A stretch of DNA of 64,000 nt. Origin: Closterium sp. Naga37s-1 (lineage: Eukaryota > Streptophyta > Zygnematophyceae > Desmidiales > Closteriaceae). The notes beneath the pieces are model-generated. The model saw nothing but the letters and a program-made list of their open reading frames with translations, did no database searches and was not told where the DNA came from. The position numbers and the translations under genes are program-made. The stretch is from contig CANJKZ010000460.1 in the NCBI GenBank assembly GCA_947471745.1, forward strand, positions 425,001 through 489,000, read 5' to 3'. Below, one piece after another: positions 54,812 to 64,000 of this stretch (its first letter is position 1; each line of letters opens with the position of its first letter).

Positions 54812-57749
54812 CCGTTTTTACCCGGGTAAACGACCCGGGGGTCTAATCCTACCCCGGAAAAAAAGGGGGGGTGGGTCTATTAAGTGGGTGTAAATTTATT
54901 AGACCGCGGGTCTAATCCTACATGCGATTTTTTTTTAATTCATGTCAATTTCCAAGTGTTACAAGAGGGACCTGCACTTCAACAAATTTTGAAATCGCAC
55001 AAAGCAGCCGATAAAGCGCCACGATGCAGTGCAGGGTCAAGGAACTGCCACCTGGCAAACATTTCAACCCGCCAAAGCACATGCAGTGCCGCCCCTGCCT
55101 AGCAGCAGCACGAAACACAAGCGCGGCCAGCCAAAGCACGTTCAGTGCCGCCCCTGCCTAGCAGCAGCACGAAACACAAGCGCAAGCACGTTCAGTGCCG
55201 CCCCTGCATAGCAGCAGCACGAAACACAAGCGCGGCCTGCAGTCAGAATGTCGCGAAATGTCAACGGAGACTTCGCATTTGCGCGGTACTCCTCCTCAAC
55301 ATGCACGAAAACGAATTCACCACCACGCTGCCCAAACTGAGCGAGAACTGAATGTTGACGACACCTTCCCTACGACCCGGCTTGTCGAGAGTATTGCTAT
55401 AGAAATCATGGCGCTTCACACATTCTTGTATAGAACACGACAGCTATGGCCCTTCCTACAGGCATCGGCATTCTTTTTGCTCGTGGGGTCCAAGTAAGCA
55501 ACGTAGGCGGCGTGACTATCAACGTACAGTAAGCTCCCACTGCACCTGTAGCTCAGACTTCAGACGCATCTCCTAGCAATACGGCATCCCGTCCTAGCAA
55601 TGTTGATGCTAATGGGGGGAACGTCGCGGATGACAATTTGCCGGAAGTTTCTGTCCCCGTTTTCCCGACACCAGCGAACACGAGGCAGCCTGTCTTGGAC
55701 CGTGACGCATCTTCTCCAGAAGCATGCGGGGTGCAAACCAAAGCAGTTCGTCGCGCCGGACCGTCTCCGATAAGCTTGCATGGTTGGAGACGATGCGGAA
55801 GGAGCTGCTAACGGTTCGAGAGACGGCCCGCCGTGCCGGCGTGCAACCATCGGCGATACGCCGCTGGAAAAAGGAGGAAGCGCGTTACAAAGACGCGTAC
55901 GGCTGTCGTAGGCGCTTGCATGGCGCTGGTAGGAGGTCCCTGTACCCTGACATGGAGGTCTCTGTGTATCGTACGTTCCTTATGCGTCGTTCGAAGGGAT
56001 TGCCCGTGACCATTGCGATGTTACGTGCATGGAGCGCAAATTTCATGAAGAGGCACCACCCTCAATCGGACTGGCGCGCTTCACTGCACTGGGCAACAAG
56101 GTTTCGAATCCGTTGGGGTCTTGTTCTTCGAGTGAAGACTAAAATCGGACAGAAGCTTGCCGCAGGTAAGAGTTTGTCTTGAGAATCGAAGGTTGTGGTC
56201 TTCATCCCATTAGGTGTTCATGTGCTGTCCCTCTTTCCTCCCACCGTTGCGCAGATTGCAAGGAAAAGGTCGAGGGGCTTTGGCGCTTTGTGAAACAGAT
56301 GCGGCTGAAGCACAAGATCAAGGATAGGCACATTGTGAATGCGGAACAAACACCGCTTTTTCTTGAAATGCCGTGCGAGAGGACACTCGAGCACTCTGGC
56401 GCACGTACCGTGCACGTACGCACTGCCGGATATGAAAAAGAGCGTGTAACCGTTATGCTAGCCTGCACAGCCGCGGGTGTGAAGCTGCCACCGTACATTG
56501 TTTTCAAGAGGGCAACCATCCCCAAGATCAAAATCCCCCCTGGTAGGAAGAGGCATTGTGCTCATCTTTGTTCATTTGCCACATCGAAATTTCCTCACTG
56601 GTGTGTACGAATGTGTGTGCAGGGATCCTTGTCTGTGCACAACGCAAAGGCTGGATGGATGAGTCTCTAGTGAAGGATTGGACCACCAAAGTGGTCGCTC
56701 CCTTCATGATGCCGAGCCTTGGTCAACCCCGCGAGCCATGCTTGCTTGTGCTTGATTCGTACAGGGGTCACTTGACGCAAAGCGTCAAGCAGACAATGTC
56801 ATTTTTCAAGCTTATCCCAGCTGTCATCCCTGGCGGCTGCACGTCTTTGGTGCAGCCGCTTGATGTTTCCATTAACAAGTCGTTCAAGTGTGCCGTACGC
56901 AAGCTCTACCAAGATTGGTTCGTGGCAGAGGGCATCAACACCCTTACAAAAGCCGGTAAGATCTGCTTTCCGTGTGTTCAGGGACGTGTTTTCCAACAAC
57001 ACACTCATTCATTTCCTTTTTGTGTGGCAGGCAACCTGAAAAAACCTCCTGCCGAACAGGTCCTTCTCTGGTGGCAAAAGCGTGAGATTCCATTCCCGAA
57101 GCCCTCATTGCCCAGTCCTTTAAGACATGCGGGCTCTCGAATGCCTTGGATGGGTCAAAGGACCACCTCTGCCTTCGCCACCTGACTGAAGGCAGCGAGG
57201 TAGAGATTTCTGATGAGGTGGACCCTACCGGGTGGGCTGGGGAGAACGGCACCATGTCTCGTCCTCCCCCCCACACCGAGGCGACAATGGAGGACGAGGA
57301 GGTTTTGGAAGGTGAGGTTGCAGAGGAGGACCCTGACGAGGGGGTGGAATATTGGTTTGCTGGTGAAGATGAGAATGATGATGCAGCCGCATATGATCCT
57401 TTCGGTGACGGAGAGGAGTGCTCTGTGTAGGGTGTAGACTTCATTGCATGCTAACCATGGAATAGGCAACTCAGTAGGCCCCTGGCATCAGGAAGCATGT
57501 AGTTTAGTAGGCCCCTAATTACAAATGTCCAGAGTACGGTAGTAATTTTGACAACCCTTTGACAAATGCTGCAGAGGGAACGGGTTCGGGTGGGGGGGAG
57601 GAAGGGGGAGGGGGGGGGGGGGGTCTAATCCGGATGACGTCTCTGAAAGGGGGGTCTAATACGAAAGTGCATATAGCATTAGACCCCCCCCCCATTTAAC
57701 GACCCAGGGGTCTATAATTTTGGGGGGTCCATTACCCGGGTAAAAACGG
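54812..57749 (+). mobile_element. Tc1/mariner-pogo type DNA transposon
   Basis: Ends CCGTTTTTACCCGGGTAA (left) and its inverse (right), with TA on each side (54810-54811, 57750-57751). Near both ends are seven GGGTCTAWT words, possible transposase-binding sites. One transposase gene inside, now broken. Length 2.94 kb. Confidence 0.92.
55724..57430 (+). pseudogene. pogo/DDE_1-type transposase, frameshifted
   Basis: Exons 55724-56165, 56255-56542, 56623-56955 and 57031-57430, with in-frame junctions. N-terminal helix-turn-helix (KLAWLETMRKELLTVRETAR; GVQPSAIRRWKKEE), a CENPB-like part (YPDMEVSVYRTFLMRRSKG), then the DDE region: NAEQTPLFLEMP, where Asp is usual in place of the first Glu; LLVLDSYRGH; CTSLVQPLDVSINKSFK. 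In the last exon a one-base loss near 57079 followed by TGA breaks the frame. Beyond it the other frame reads DSIPEALIAQSFKTCGLSNA, the family's typical tail, ending in an acidic C-terminus (GDGEECSV). Probably inactive. Confidence 0.9.
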
Positions 57750-58001
57750 TATCAGTCGCTGATGGCGTACATGATACTTCTACGAAATATAACGCCAAAC
57801 GAGCAGCAGAACATTCGGTCTTATCGAGGGTACGGTAACTCCGCCGAGCTCGCGTACGACCACCTGAAGAACCTGTACCAAGCAACAGATAGTGTTAATC
57901 AATAATCCTATTATACGCTTCCGCAATTACAACATTTCTACTCCAGATCTTAGCCTCGAAAAGATCCTAAGGGCTTTTTCTCAGCCCAACAATCGTAAAC
58001 T

Positions 58002-58396
58002 CTCATGCTCTTATACCATGTTAAACTTAGAAAGTCCTTACGATCTTTTAGAGCTTAGTCTGGTATTGCAGCAGAAGACTTGAATTCCTGTACTGGTAGA
58101 TTGTGAGAGCAAGAATTTAATAATAAAGAAAACATACAAGAGATTTATAATCTACGAAAGTACTTATTCAGAGATGTACATGTTCATGAAATGGGCTAGA
58201 TATCGATTTGACTCTACACAGGGGCATAATCATGTGTCACGCGAACAGTCACGAGACTGTTCGCACTACTACCTGTAACTCACAGGAAGAGACACCTGCT
58301 ACAGTAACATGCATATATAGATGTACTACGATACTACTGTAGTTTTATACTCATCGAACTACTGAATTGTAAAAGTCATTTTTTCTTTGTCCAACA
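58002..58396 (-). repeat. 5' LTR (58019-58396) and primer site of old minus-strand Copia
   Basis: Minus strand TGTTGGACAAAG...GTTTAACA, 378 bp, followed by TGGTATAAGAGCATGAGAG (58018-58000), a plant Copia primer site. Its first 54 bp recur at 42229-42282, the other end of the same element, about 16 kb away. Confidence 0.85.
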
Positions 58397-58693
58397 TTGC
58401 CCACTCACAATGTCAGCATCAATAATGCCGTACTCATGCGATTCTTCGTGCCTGTTATGGGTCAGCCAGGATTCATGCTCAAGGAAAGTTATTATCGCTT
58501 AGACCGCTGTACATGTCCTAATCTAGGATCTAATTCCTTATTTAGTCTAGGCTGAGAGAGCCCCTCAGTAACAAGCTAGGAAAGCTCCTAAGAAGGGCAG
58601 AGGGAGCCCTCATCACGGGCAGGAAAGCAACAACAGGGCGAGATGACCCTGCGCTCTAAGCTCTAAGCGACCAGTACATCCATCCTCCTCCGT

Positions 58694-60523
58694 TTACTTC
58701 CTGCTAGCCGCTGGAACGGACGAGTTGGCCGTCGACAAGCAGGATGTCGACTTGGTCAGCTTATGTGCAACGACGGCACGAGGGGGGTTCTCTGGCAGGT
58801 GAGGAACAGCAGGAATCTTCGCCACCTCCTCGAACTGCTTCCGCGAGTACTTCTTGTGAACAGCCGCGAGGTTCCCCGTGCCTGCCTTCCCGTGCAGAGC
58901 CACAAGCTGCTCCACGCACGGCCACAGCGTCGCCTCGTCGTACCCAGTAAGCCACGCCATCCCGGGACCCCAAACCTCACCGGCGCCGGCCGAGCCTGCT
59001 CCCGTGGCTGTCTTGTTGGCGTGGTGCGCCGTCAGCAGCGCCGCGTAGACCGAAGCGGCAGCCAGGTGCGACGGGGAGAACTTGATCATCGAGTGTTCAG
59101 GCAGGGTCAGCTCGAGAAGGAACCACGCGAGCGCGTGAACGCGCGTGTCTGCTCCAACGGTCACCGCCATGTCAGCACCCGCACCAGCGGTAGCGGCGGC
59201 GTTCGCGGCGGCGGTCGCGGCCTTGAGGAATCGCGCAGCGAAGACGTACGTGGTTGGGATGGTGAGCTTGAACTGCAGCGTGTTCAGCATATCCTTCTCC
59301 ATCTTCAACACGTCCTGGCGCGTGTACGCGCTATCGCAGATATACACGAAGTCGCCGACCTCAGGAGCCCAGATCTCCTCGTACTTAGACGCGATCAGCA
59401 TCGCCGTGATCCCCACCAGCTGCAGGTTACGGCGGGGAACCGGCGTCACCGCCAGGTACCTATCGATGACGCTTATAGCGAGGAAAAGCGTCTCCGGCAT
59501 GAGCTTGAACTTGAGGTGGACCTCGATGAGCCAGTCGACGAGAATCGCGCGCATCGTGCCGTTGATGTCGCTCTGACGGTTCATGTAATCGGGAGCCACC
59601 ATGCCTTCCGCTTCCGTCCGCCTGTAGAAGTTGTAGATATCCGCGACATAAGTCGTCTCGGCAAGAGGGTTGCTCTTGTCGGCAGCGTCGATGTCCCACC
59701 ACGCTTCCCTCTTAACGGACGCGGCGGCGACAGCGGCGGCGTTTATCGCGGTGATCGTGGAGAGGACGCTCGCTTCCTCGCTTACAGCCGTCAGCTCGGC
59801 GGTCATGGTGTGCACGTGGCGCGGCTCTTCGATGCCCACGTCACCCGGAATCACTTCCTCCACGTCAGGTGAGACGGTGACGACGCTGACGGCGCTGGAG
59901 GTCTGAGCGGACTTGGCGGCGGGTTGCGACTTGGGCTGCGATCAAGAAGATCGGGATCGAGGAGCGTCAGATAACGAAGTAACAGACGAAGTACGGTAAG
60001 ACTGAAGAGGGTACATGGTGAAGTGAGACGAAGAACCGCGACGGAAACTGATCAAGTGTCCAAAGCGCTTCGAGTAGTAGTACTCACCACTACAACGGAG
60101 GCGCGACCAGGGACCTTGGCGGCGGGAGCAGTGCGTTGGCGGACAGGCTCGGCCTTCTTCCTGCGATACAGAAAACAGAGGGAGGCGACGCGTTAGAATC
60201 AATGAAACGGAGAATACAATCAACGACATCGCGATGCAGCAGCAAGGGAAAGAAGAAAAGGCGGAACAGTTAACGTAGGACCGTGAAGGAGTTACAAAGA
60301 CTTACTCGAACTTTCCGCCAGCGGCGGCCTTGGAGGCCATGCTGTTGGTGAGCGTGCCGAAAGCCCGTCGCGGGGGTGGGAGGACATGGCCGGATCGAAG
60401 CTTCATCGCGCCGAGCTCCGGTGCGATAGCCGCAGCGGCGTTCTTGCTGCCGGCTATCCGTTTCCCATCCATCACGCGGTTCTCGTCGTTAGCTGCGTAC
60501 TGGGAGGCCATTCTGGTGGCCAT
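58694..60523 (-). CDS. B-type cyclin (cyclin II), intact, 510 aa
   Basis: Mitotic cyclin binding and activating a CDK in G2/M. Exons 60523-60306, 60160-60088 and 59935-58694 give 1533 nt with all junctions in frame. D-box RRAFGTLTN at residues 52-60 (plant type RRALGxIxN), for APC/C-dependent destruction. An Ala/Lys/Pro-rich linker follows. The cyclin box has KREAWWDIDAADKSNPLAE, MRAILVDWLIEVHLKFKLMP (from about residue 225), LFLAISVIDRYLAV and MLIASKYEEIWAPEVGDFVY. The C-terminal fold has YVFAARFLKAATAA and LAWFLLELTLPEHSMIKFSP, then a Ser-rich tail. The first ATG of exon 1 is taken as start. It is the undamaged sister of the split copy at 26892-35206, and E2F-like sites lie upstream. Convergent with a cyclin I fragment now far to the left. 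Confidence 0.95.
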
Positions 60524-60682
60524 GGCTTGAGATAGGTCGGGCGGAACTCTATGACTAGGTAATACTTCCCAAACAGAACTACCTCTGAGCGGTAAAGCCT
60601 GGAGCTTCTGAGCGCTAGGTACCGATTTAGTACGAGAAAAAAACTGGATGTCAAGTAGACACTCTTCGTACGGCCAATATAA

Positions 60683-60690
60683 GCGGGAAA
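60683..60690 (-). promoter_or_regulatory. E2F-like site TTTCCCGC, intact cyclin II
   Basis: TTTCCCGC on the gene strand, 160 bp upstream of the ATG. Same place in both copies. Confidence 0.6.
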
Positions 60691-61008
60691 GCTTTTGAGT
60701 CTCGGCGCGTGTGGATACAGGAGCACGAGAGTGCACCGCGTGATAAGGCTGGTGTTGAAAACAGAAAGTGGATGACGATGAATGAGCTAGGCGATGTGTT
60801 TTGTAGGTGGACGTGTGTGTGGTGTTGGGCAACAAGTAAATGGTGGCAGGATGACTACGAACAACGCAGGTTCAGTAGTTTCAAGTGCGGTTAGCGGCGG
60901 TATAGGGGCTTTATATTTTTTAAAAGCCGTGCCGCGGACAATTTTGTGTGGATCGCCAAATGCGGCTGGGTGGTGCGGCTCGGCTTGCAGGAGGACAATT
61001 TCGCTTTG

Positions 61009-61016
61009 CGCCAAAC
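61009..61016 (-). promoter_or_regulatory. E2F-like site TTTGGCGC, intact cyclin II
   Basis: TTTGGCGC on the gene strand about 490 bp upstream, conserved in the duplicate. Confidence 0.5.
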
Positions 61017-61638
61017 GGCCGCCCTTTACGGCTGGAGCGTTGGGATTCGGGCAAACGGGAAACTACGTTGGCTGTGGGAGGAGAGGTGCTAATGGCACTG
61101 TTCTTGGCAAACTGGTCTTGGGAAATGTTTTGCATTTGACAAATGGAAGTGGCCTTTGGTTGTAACGGGGCAAAATCTGGGGAAGGAGAGTCCGAGTCCC
61201 CATAAGCCGTCCGATACATAATCCATACACAATACACAACCGTAGATGAGAATTTGCTGGGGGTGAACGACATTGGCATGATGTGATGAGCAGTTTTATC
61301 TCAATTTGGAAATGAACGGCCAGCAGGCTATGAGAATCGAGCGGGAAGTTTGAATGCAAGGATTTGAACGGCTCTTCGACAGGCGAAAGCCAAAGCCGTC
61401 GAACAGCCCCGCCACAATTCGAAATGGCTGTCAGATCAAATCGAAAATCTTATGACTTGTACACAACCTGCATTTGGTATTTAAATTTACTGTAGTTGTA
61501 CTATGGTAACCTGATCAGAAGTGTTGAAAATGTGTATTTGAAATGTTTAGTTCTTGTAATATGGTAGCCCACCTAGGAATGACTCATGTGAAGAATTTTA
61601 ACACGCGTGTGTCAGAAATGAAATCCACGTGAACAAAA

Positions 61639-63980
61639 CTAGGTCGACGCAGGAAGGGTCCATCCGGAAGGAACTGGACCGTAGTCCGAGATAATCTCCC
61701 GATGGCATGACCAAACCAAGCGAATAGCTTCCGGAGTTCCAATGCCTGCCCCTCGTGGGTCATTAGCGGGTCCAAACCTGGAAAAGAGGCACAATGGATA
61801 CAAAAAACAATTAGTTGGAGTCATTTGTTTCCACCTATATTGTTAGCATCCACAACACACCACCTTGCAACTCATCTATAGCACACGGTGCACACTGGGC
61901 TTCCAAAAAAACAAGTGTATGTAGAATTCATTCCTTACCAGTGATTCTGTGGCGCCCCTGTGGTTCTTGCCCTCAGTCCAACATAGGTGGTCCCGTTCAC
62001 TGTGTTTGCCAGCACGTGCTGACATGGACATGAGCAATGGGTAGGGAAAGAAGATGGCTAATTATTACGGTAGGAGCAGGGCTGACTTTTCGAATAAAAC
62101 CACTCTGATTTTTTTGGCCCCCCAATTTTTTTTAGTCTGAGGCCCATTTTCCAAAAAGTGAATACTCTGATTTCTCAGGAACCAGAGAAGTATAACTCTG
62201 AAAATTTTATAATTCATAGACTAAGGCAGGTTTTCCTACTAACGAACCTTTTGCACAAGTTCGGAGGGATGGGTTTTCCTCGAAGTAACAGGTATGGCGA
62301 AGGGGAGTTCGTACTCTGTAGTATGAAAACTCATTATCCGGTAAGCAAGTTCTCTGAATTTTTCAGTATCGAAAAAACCATTAGTCTGAAGCACTCATTT
62401 TTCAAAACCAGCCAACTCTGAAAAATCAGGAATGTCAGGAAAATAGTCTGAAATTTCAGACAATCAGACTAAAATAGTCTGATATCGTCAGCCCTGGGTA
62501 GGAGAGACACCAATGATTGATGTCAATGCAGAAAAGTGAACTCGAAGAGAGGTAACAAAAATCCCGGACTGCCTAAGAACAATCTCGGACTGCCTAAGAA
62601 CAATCTCGGACTGCCTAAGAACAATCTCGGACTGCCTAAGAACAATCTCGGACTGCCTAAGAACAATTTTAGGAAAAGACAAGAACTATGTCTTTTACAA
62701 ATTGAGGCAGATGAGTCTGTGAACCTGCCGCTTTTGACACCTATTCGTTTCCATGCCAGTTAATTTTCATATACACTGCTTTCTGAACCTGTTGGCCTTC
62801 ACACCTGTTAACCTTCACACTAGTATTTTCACACCACTTTATGTTTACACACCAATTTTGTTTCTTCACACCAGTTAATTTCCATACCTGCAGGAAGAGA
62901 GGGTCGTTGGAGACGACCGCAGCGGTGAGATGAGCTGTCATCCTCTCATTGGCCTCAAGCACCAGGTCAATCTCGCTGTCGTCATACTCTGTCACCACCT
63001 GGGGATGAAAGGGGCGGCGCAGAGAGGAGAGGAGTGAAGCAAATGAGAATGCTGTGCTGCCTGCCTTCCTGATCCTTCCAGCACCAGGTCAATCTCGCTG
63101 TCGTCATACCCTGTCACCACCTGGGGATTGAAGGGGTGGTGCAGGGGAGGAGCAGAAAGAAGCAAATGAGAATGCTGTGCTGCCTGCTCTCCTGATCCTT
63201 CCAGCATCGGGTCAACCTCACTATCATCATACTCTGTTACCACCTGGGGATTGAAGGGGGCCGAGGGTGAAGCACTTGATCATGCTGTGCTGCCCATCCT
63301 CTTGTTCCAGGTACCTTTCCCCTGAACTCAATGTCAACACGTTAAAGCCCCAACCGGAAAAACAAGACATCTAATATACATACATATTAGGGCACACACA
63401 CGCACACACAAAAAATGCAACGCACCTGAATCGGTCCGAACACCTCCTTGGTGGCGATCTCAAAGTTCTCCCGGCTTGCAAGCATGGCTTTAAGCGGCAC
63501 AAACACAGCGGTCGGCTCAACGGCACCGTAGCAAGTGGGGATGCTGTGCTTCCCCCCCTGCAGCTCCTTTCCGCCGAACTCCAGGCGAGCCCCGGGAATG
63601 GAGAGGAGGGCTTTGACGTGGGATAGGAAGGCCTCTGTTGTCACCTGGTGAGGTTGGTTAGTGTGTGGGGTTTGGAGGCAGAGGTTGCAGCGGTTGCAGA
63701 GGTTGCAGAATGAGTTGGCGCGGGGGGATAAGGGAGGAGAGGCTGGGGATTTGGGAGAAGGAATGGAACGATGCAGGATGGGCGGCAGGAGTGTGATGTG
63801 GCATCTTGTTTAAAAGGAGACTCATTACAACGACATTGAGACCTGTCACAAGCACTCAATGTAATACATTGAAAGGTTAAAAGCACTCACCGTGAGCACG
63901 GGACCAATGGTGAGGTCCTGCAGGTTGCGGCGAGCAGCCAACGATCGCAGGCGATCCATAAGGCCTGCTTGCACCCAGTT
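61639..63980 (-). CDS. P5CDH: Delta-1-pyrroline-5-carboxylate dehydrogenase (ALDH12 type), 5' end outside window
   Basis: Mitochondrial enzyme of proline breakdown, oxidising P5C/glutamate semialdehyde to glutamate with NAD. Exons 63980-63891, 63644-63426, 62998-62888, 62018-61939 and 61777-61639, all GT-AG, in frame, ending in TAG. Conserved blocks in order: LAARRNLQDLTIGPVLT; LEFGGKELQGGKHSIPTCYG with AVEPTAVFVPL and ATKEVFGPIQ; ERMTAHLTAAVVSNDPLFLQ; ANTVNGTTYVGLRARTTGAP with QNHW; FGPANDPRGAGIGTPEAIRL and VWSCHREIISDYGPV. These match the C-terminal half of plant ALDH12A1 as I know it. The catalytic Cys would lie in exons beyond base 64000. Exon 3 has two partial copies in its upstream intron; the next intron holds a hAT-like MITE and a 21-bp repeat. 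Confidence 0.95.
62077..62496. mobile_element. hAT-like MITE in P5CDH intron
   Basis: 420 bp with 10-bp inverted ends CAGGGCTGAC / GTCAGCCCTG and an 8-bp direct duplication ggtaggag (62069-62076 and 62497-62504). Ends starting CAGGG plus an 8-bp duplication are typical of hAT. The inside is AT-rich with many agtctgaa words and no open frame of note. Confidence 0.92.
62565..62667. repeat. 21-bp tandem repeat x5 in P5CDH intron
   Basis: Five copies of cggactgcctaagaacaatc plus t, the first and last slightly different at their edges. Confidence 0.95.
63067..63120 (-). other. 5'-part echo of P5CDH exon 3 (copy 2)
   Basis: CAG acceptor then VVTGYDDSEIDLVLE, continuing GSG and diverging. Truncated copy of the exon at 62888-62998. 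Confidence 0.85.
63190..63243 (-). other. 5'-part echo of P5CDH exon 3 (copy 1)
   Basis: CAG acceptor then VVTEYDDSEVDPMLE, continuing GSG. It shares its tail with copy 2, so these two arose as a unit after the first truncation. Confidence 0.85.
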
Positions 63981-64000
63981 CTGATGATGGGCGGATGAGG

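Larger units (their letters stand above)
54165..57903 (+). pseudogene. gag-like fragment interrupted by DNA transposon
   Basis: Gln/Asn/Pro-rich N-terminus, then LKLQTSTPFDGKDFYTWSFE and FELMMEGTQILGFFDGSLPY, a Copia gag core. A stop lies at 54801-54803, just before the transposon. The frame resumes after it with YQSLMAYMILLRNITPNEQQ and LAYDHLKNLYQATDSVNQ, to a stop at 57901. Removing the transposon with one TA restores frame apart from the earlier stop. The first ATG (54165) overlaps the primer site; the one near 54219 is likelier. Confidence 0.75.
53799..57991 (+). mobile_element. Decayed LTR element: LTR end, primer site, gag fragment, LTR end
   Basis: The last 93 bp of an LTR (54068-54160, ending CAGCCCAACA) recur at 57898-57991. 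After the first comes the primer site TGGTATGAGAGCC (54161). Between them only gag remains, split by the DNA transposon at 54812-57749. The start of the LTR is not located. The second LTR copy begins abruptly after a stop in gag, so pol was deleted. Confidence 0.75.
60524..61290. promoter_or_regulatory. 5' flank of intact cyclin II
   Basis: Conserved with 35207-35970. Contains two E2F-like sites and an AACGG core near 61165. The stretch 61291-61638, between this flank and the 3' end of P5C dehydrogenase, shows nothing recognisable. Confidence 0.65.

Noticed and set aside
1..64000. CRISPR arrays, tRNA or rRNA genes
   Set aside because: The short tandem repeats here are contiguous minisatellites without unique spacers; no tRNA T-loop/anticodon set or rRNA sequence was recognised on either strand by eye.

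Overview
The window is nuclear DNA of a green plant lineage, either a streptophyte alga or an early-diverging land plant; the exact organism cannot be named from sequence alone. The evidence is three intron-rich genes with plant-type architecture (SF3B2; a PH-RCC1-FYVE-BRX protein of the plant-specific PRAF type; an ALDH12-type P5C dehydrogenase), plant-like B-type cyclins, Copia elements whose primer sites match the plant initiator-tRNA type, and TTTAGGG repeats.

Layout. 1-4012 (-): 5' two thirds of SF3B2, running off the left edge. 4013-5608: divergent intergenic region. 5609-18594 (+): a PRAF-like gene of at least 14 exons. 18595-22814: gene-poor DNA with two minisatellites, one of them 1.6 kb of almost pure pyrimidine. 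22815-26506 (+): a B-type cyclin (cyclin I) whose coding exon holds a 1656-bp non-autonomous LTR element with identical LTRs. 26892-35206 (-): a convergent second cyclin (cyclin II) split by an intact 6.5-kb Copia element and carrying a nonsense codon. 36247-40199: a satellite-rich block bounded by inverted repeats. 40570-40795: a remnant of a second cyclin I. 41.2-58.4 kb: a nest of LTR elements (a truncated relative of the element in cyclin I, a 5.7-kb protein-less LTR element, an old Copia carrying five telomere repeats, a head-to-head pair of Copia pol copies, and a gag fragment broken by a pogo-type DNA transposon). 58694-60523 (-): an intact cyclin II. 61639-63980 (-): the 3' part of P5C dehydrogenase.

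How it fits together. A convergent pair (cyclin I forward, cyclin II reverse) was duplicated. In the left copy both cyclins have since been hit by LTR elements. In the right copy cyclin I is reduced to a fragment and pushed about 18 kb from an undamaged cyclin II. Both cyclin II copies keep E2F-like sites upstream of the start.

The most unusual general signal is in the three unrelated housekeeping genes. Many of their exons are accompanied, in the neighbouring introns, by one to four truncated or decayed direct copies of the same exon, often still with a splice site ('exon echoes'). The non-autonomous LTR elements also share an internal array of hairpin plus polypurine modules instead of genes.
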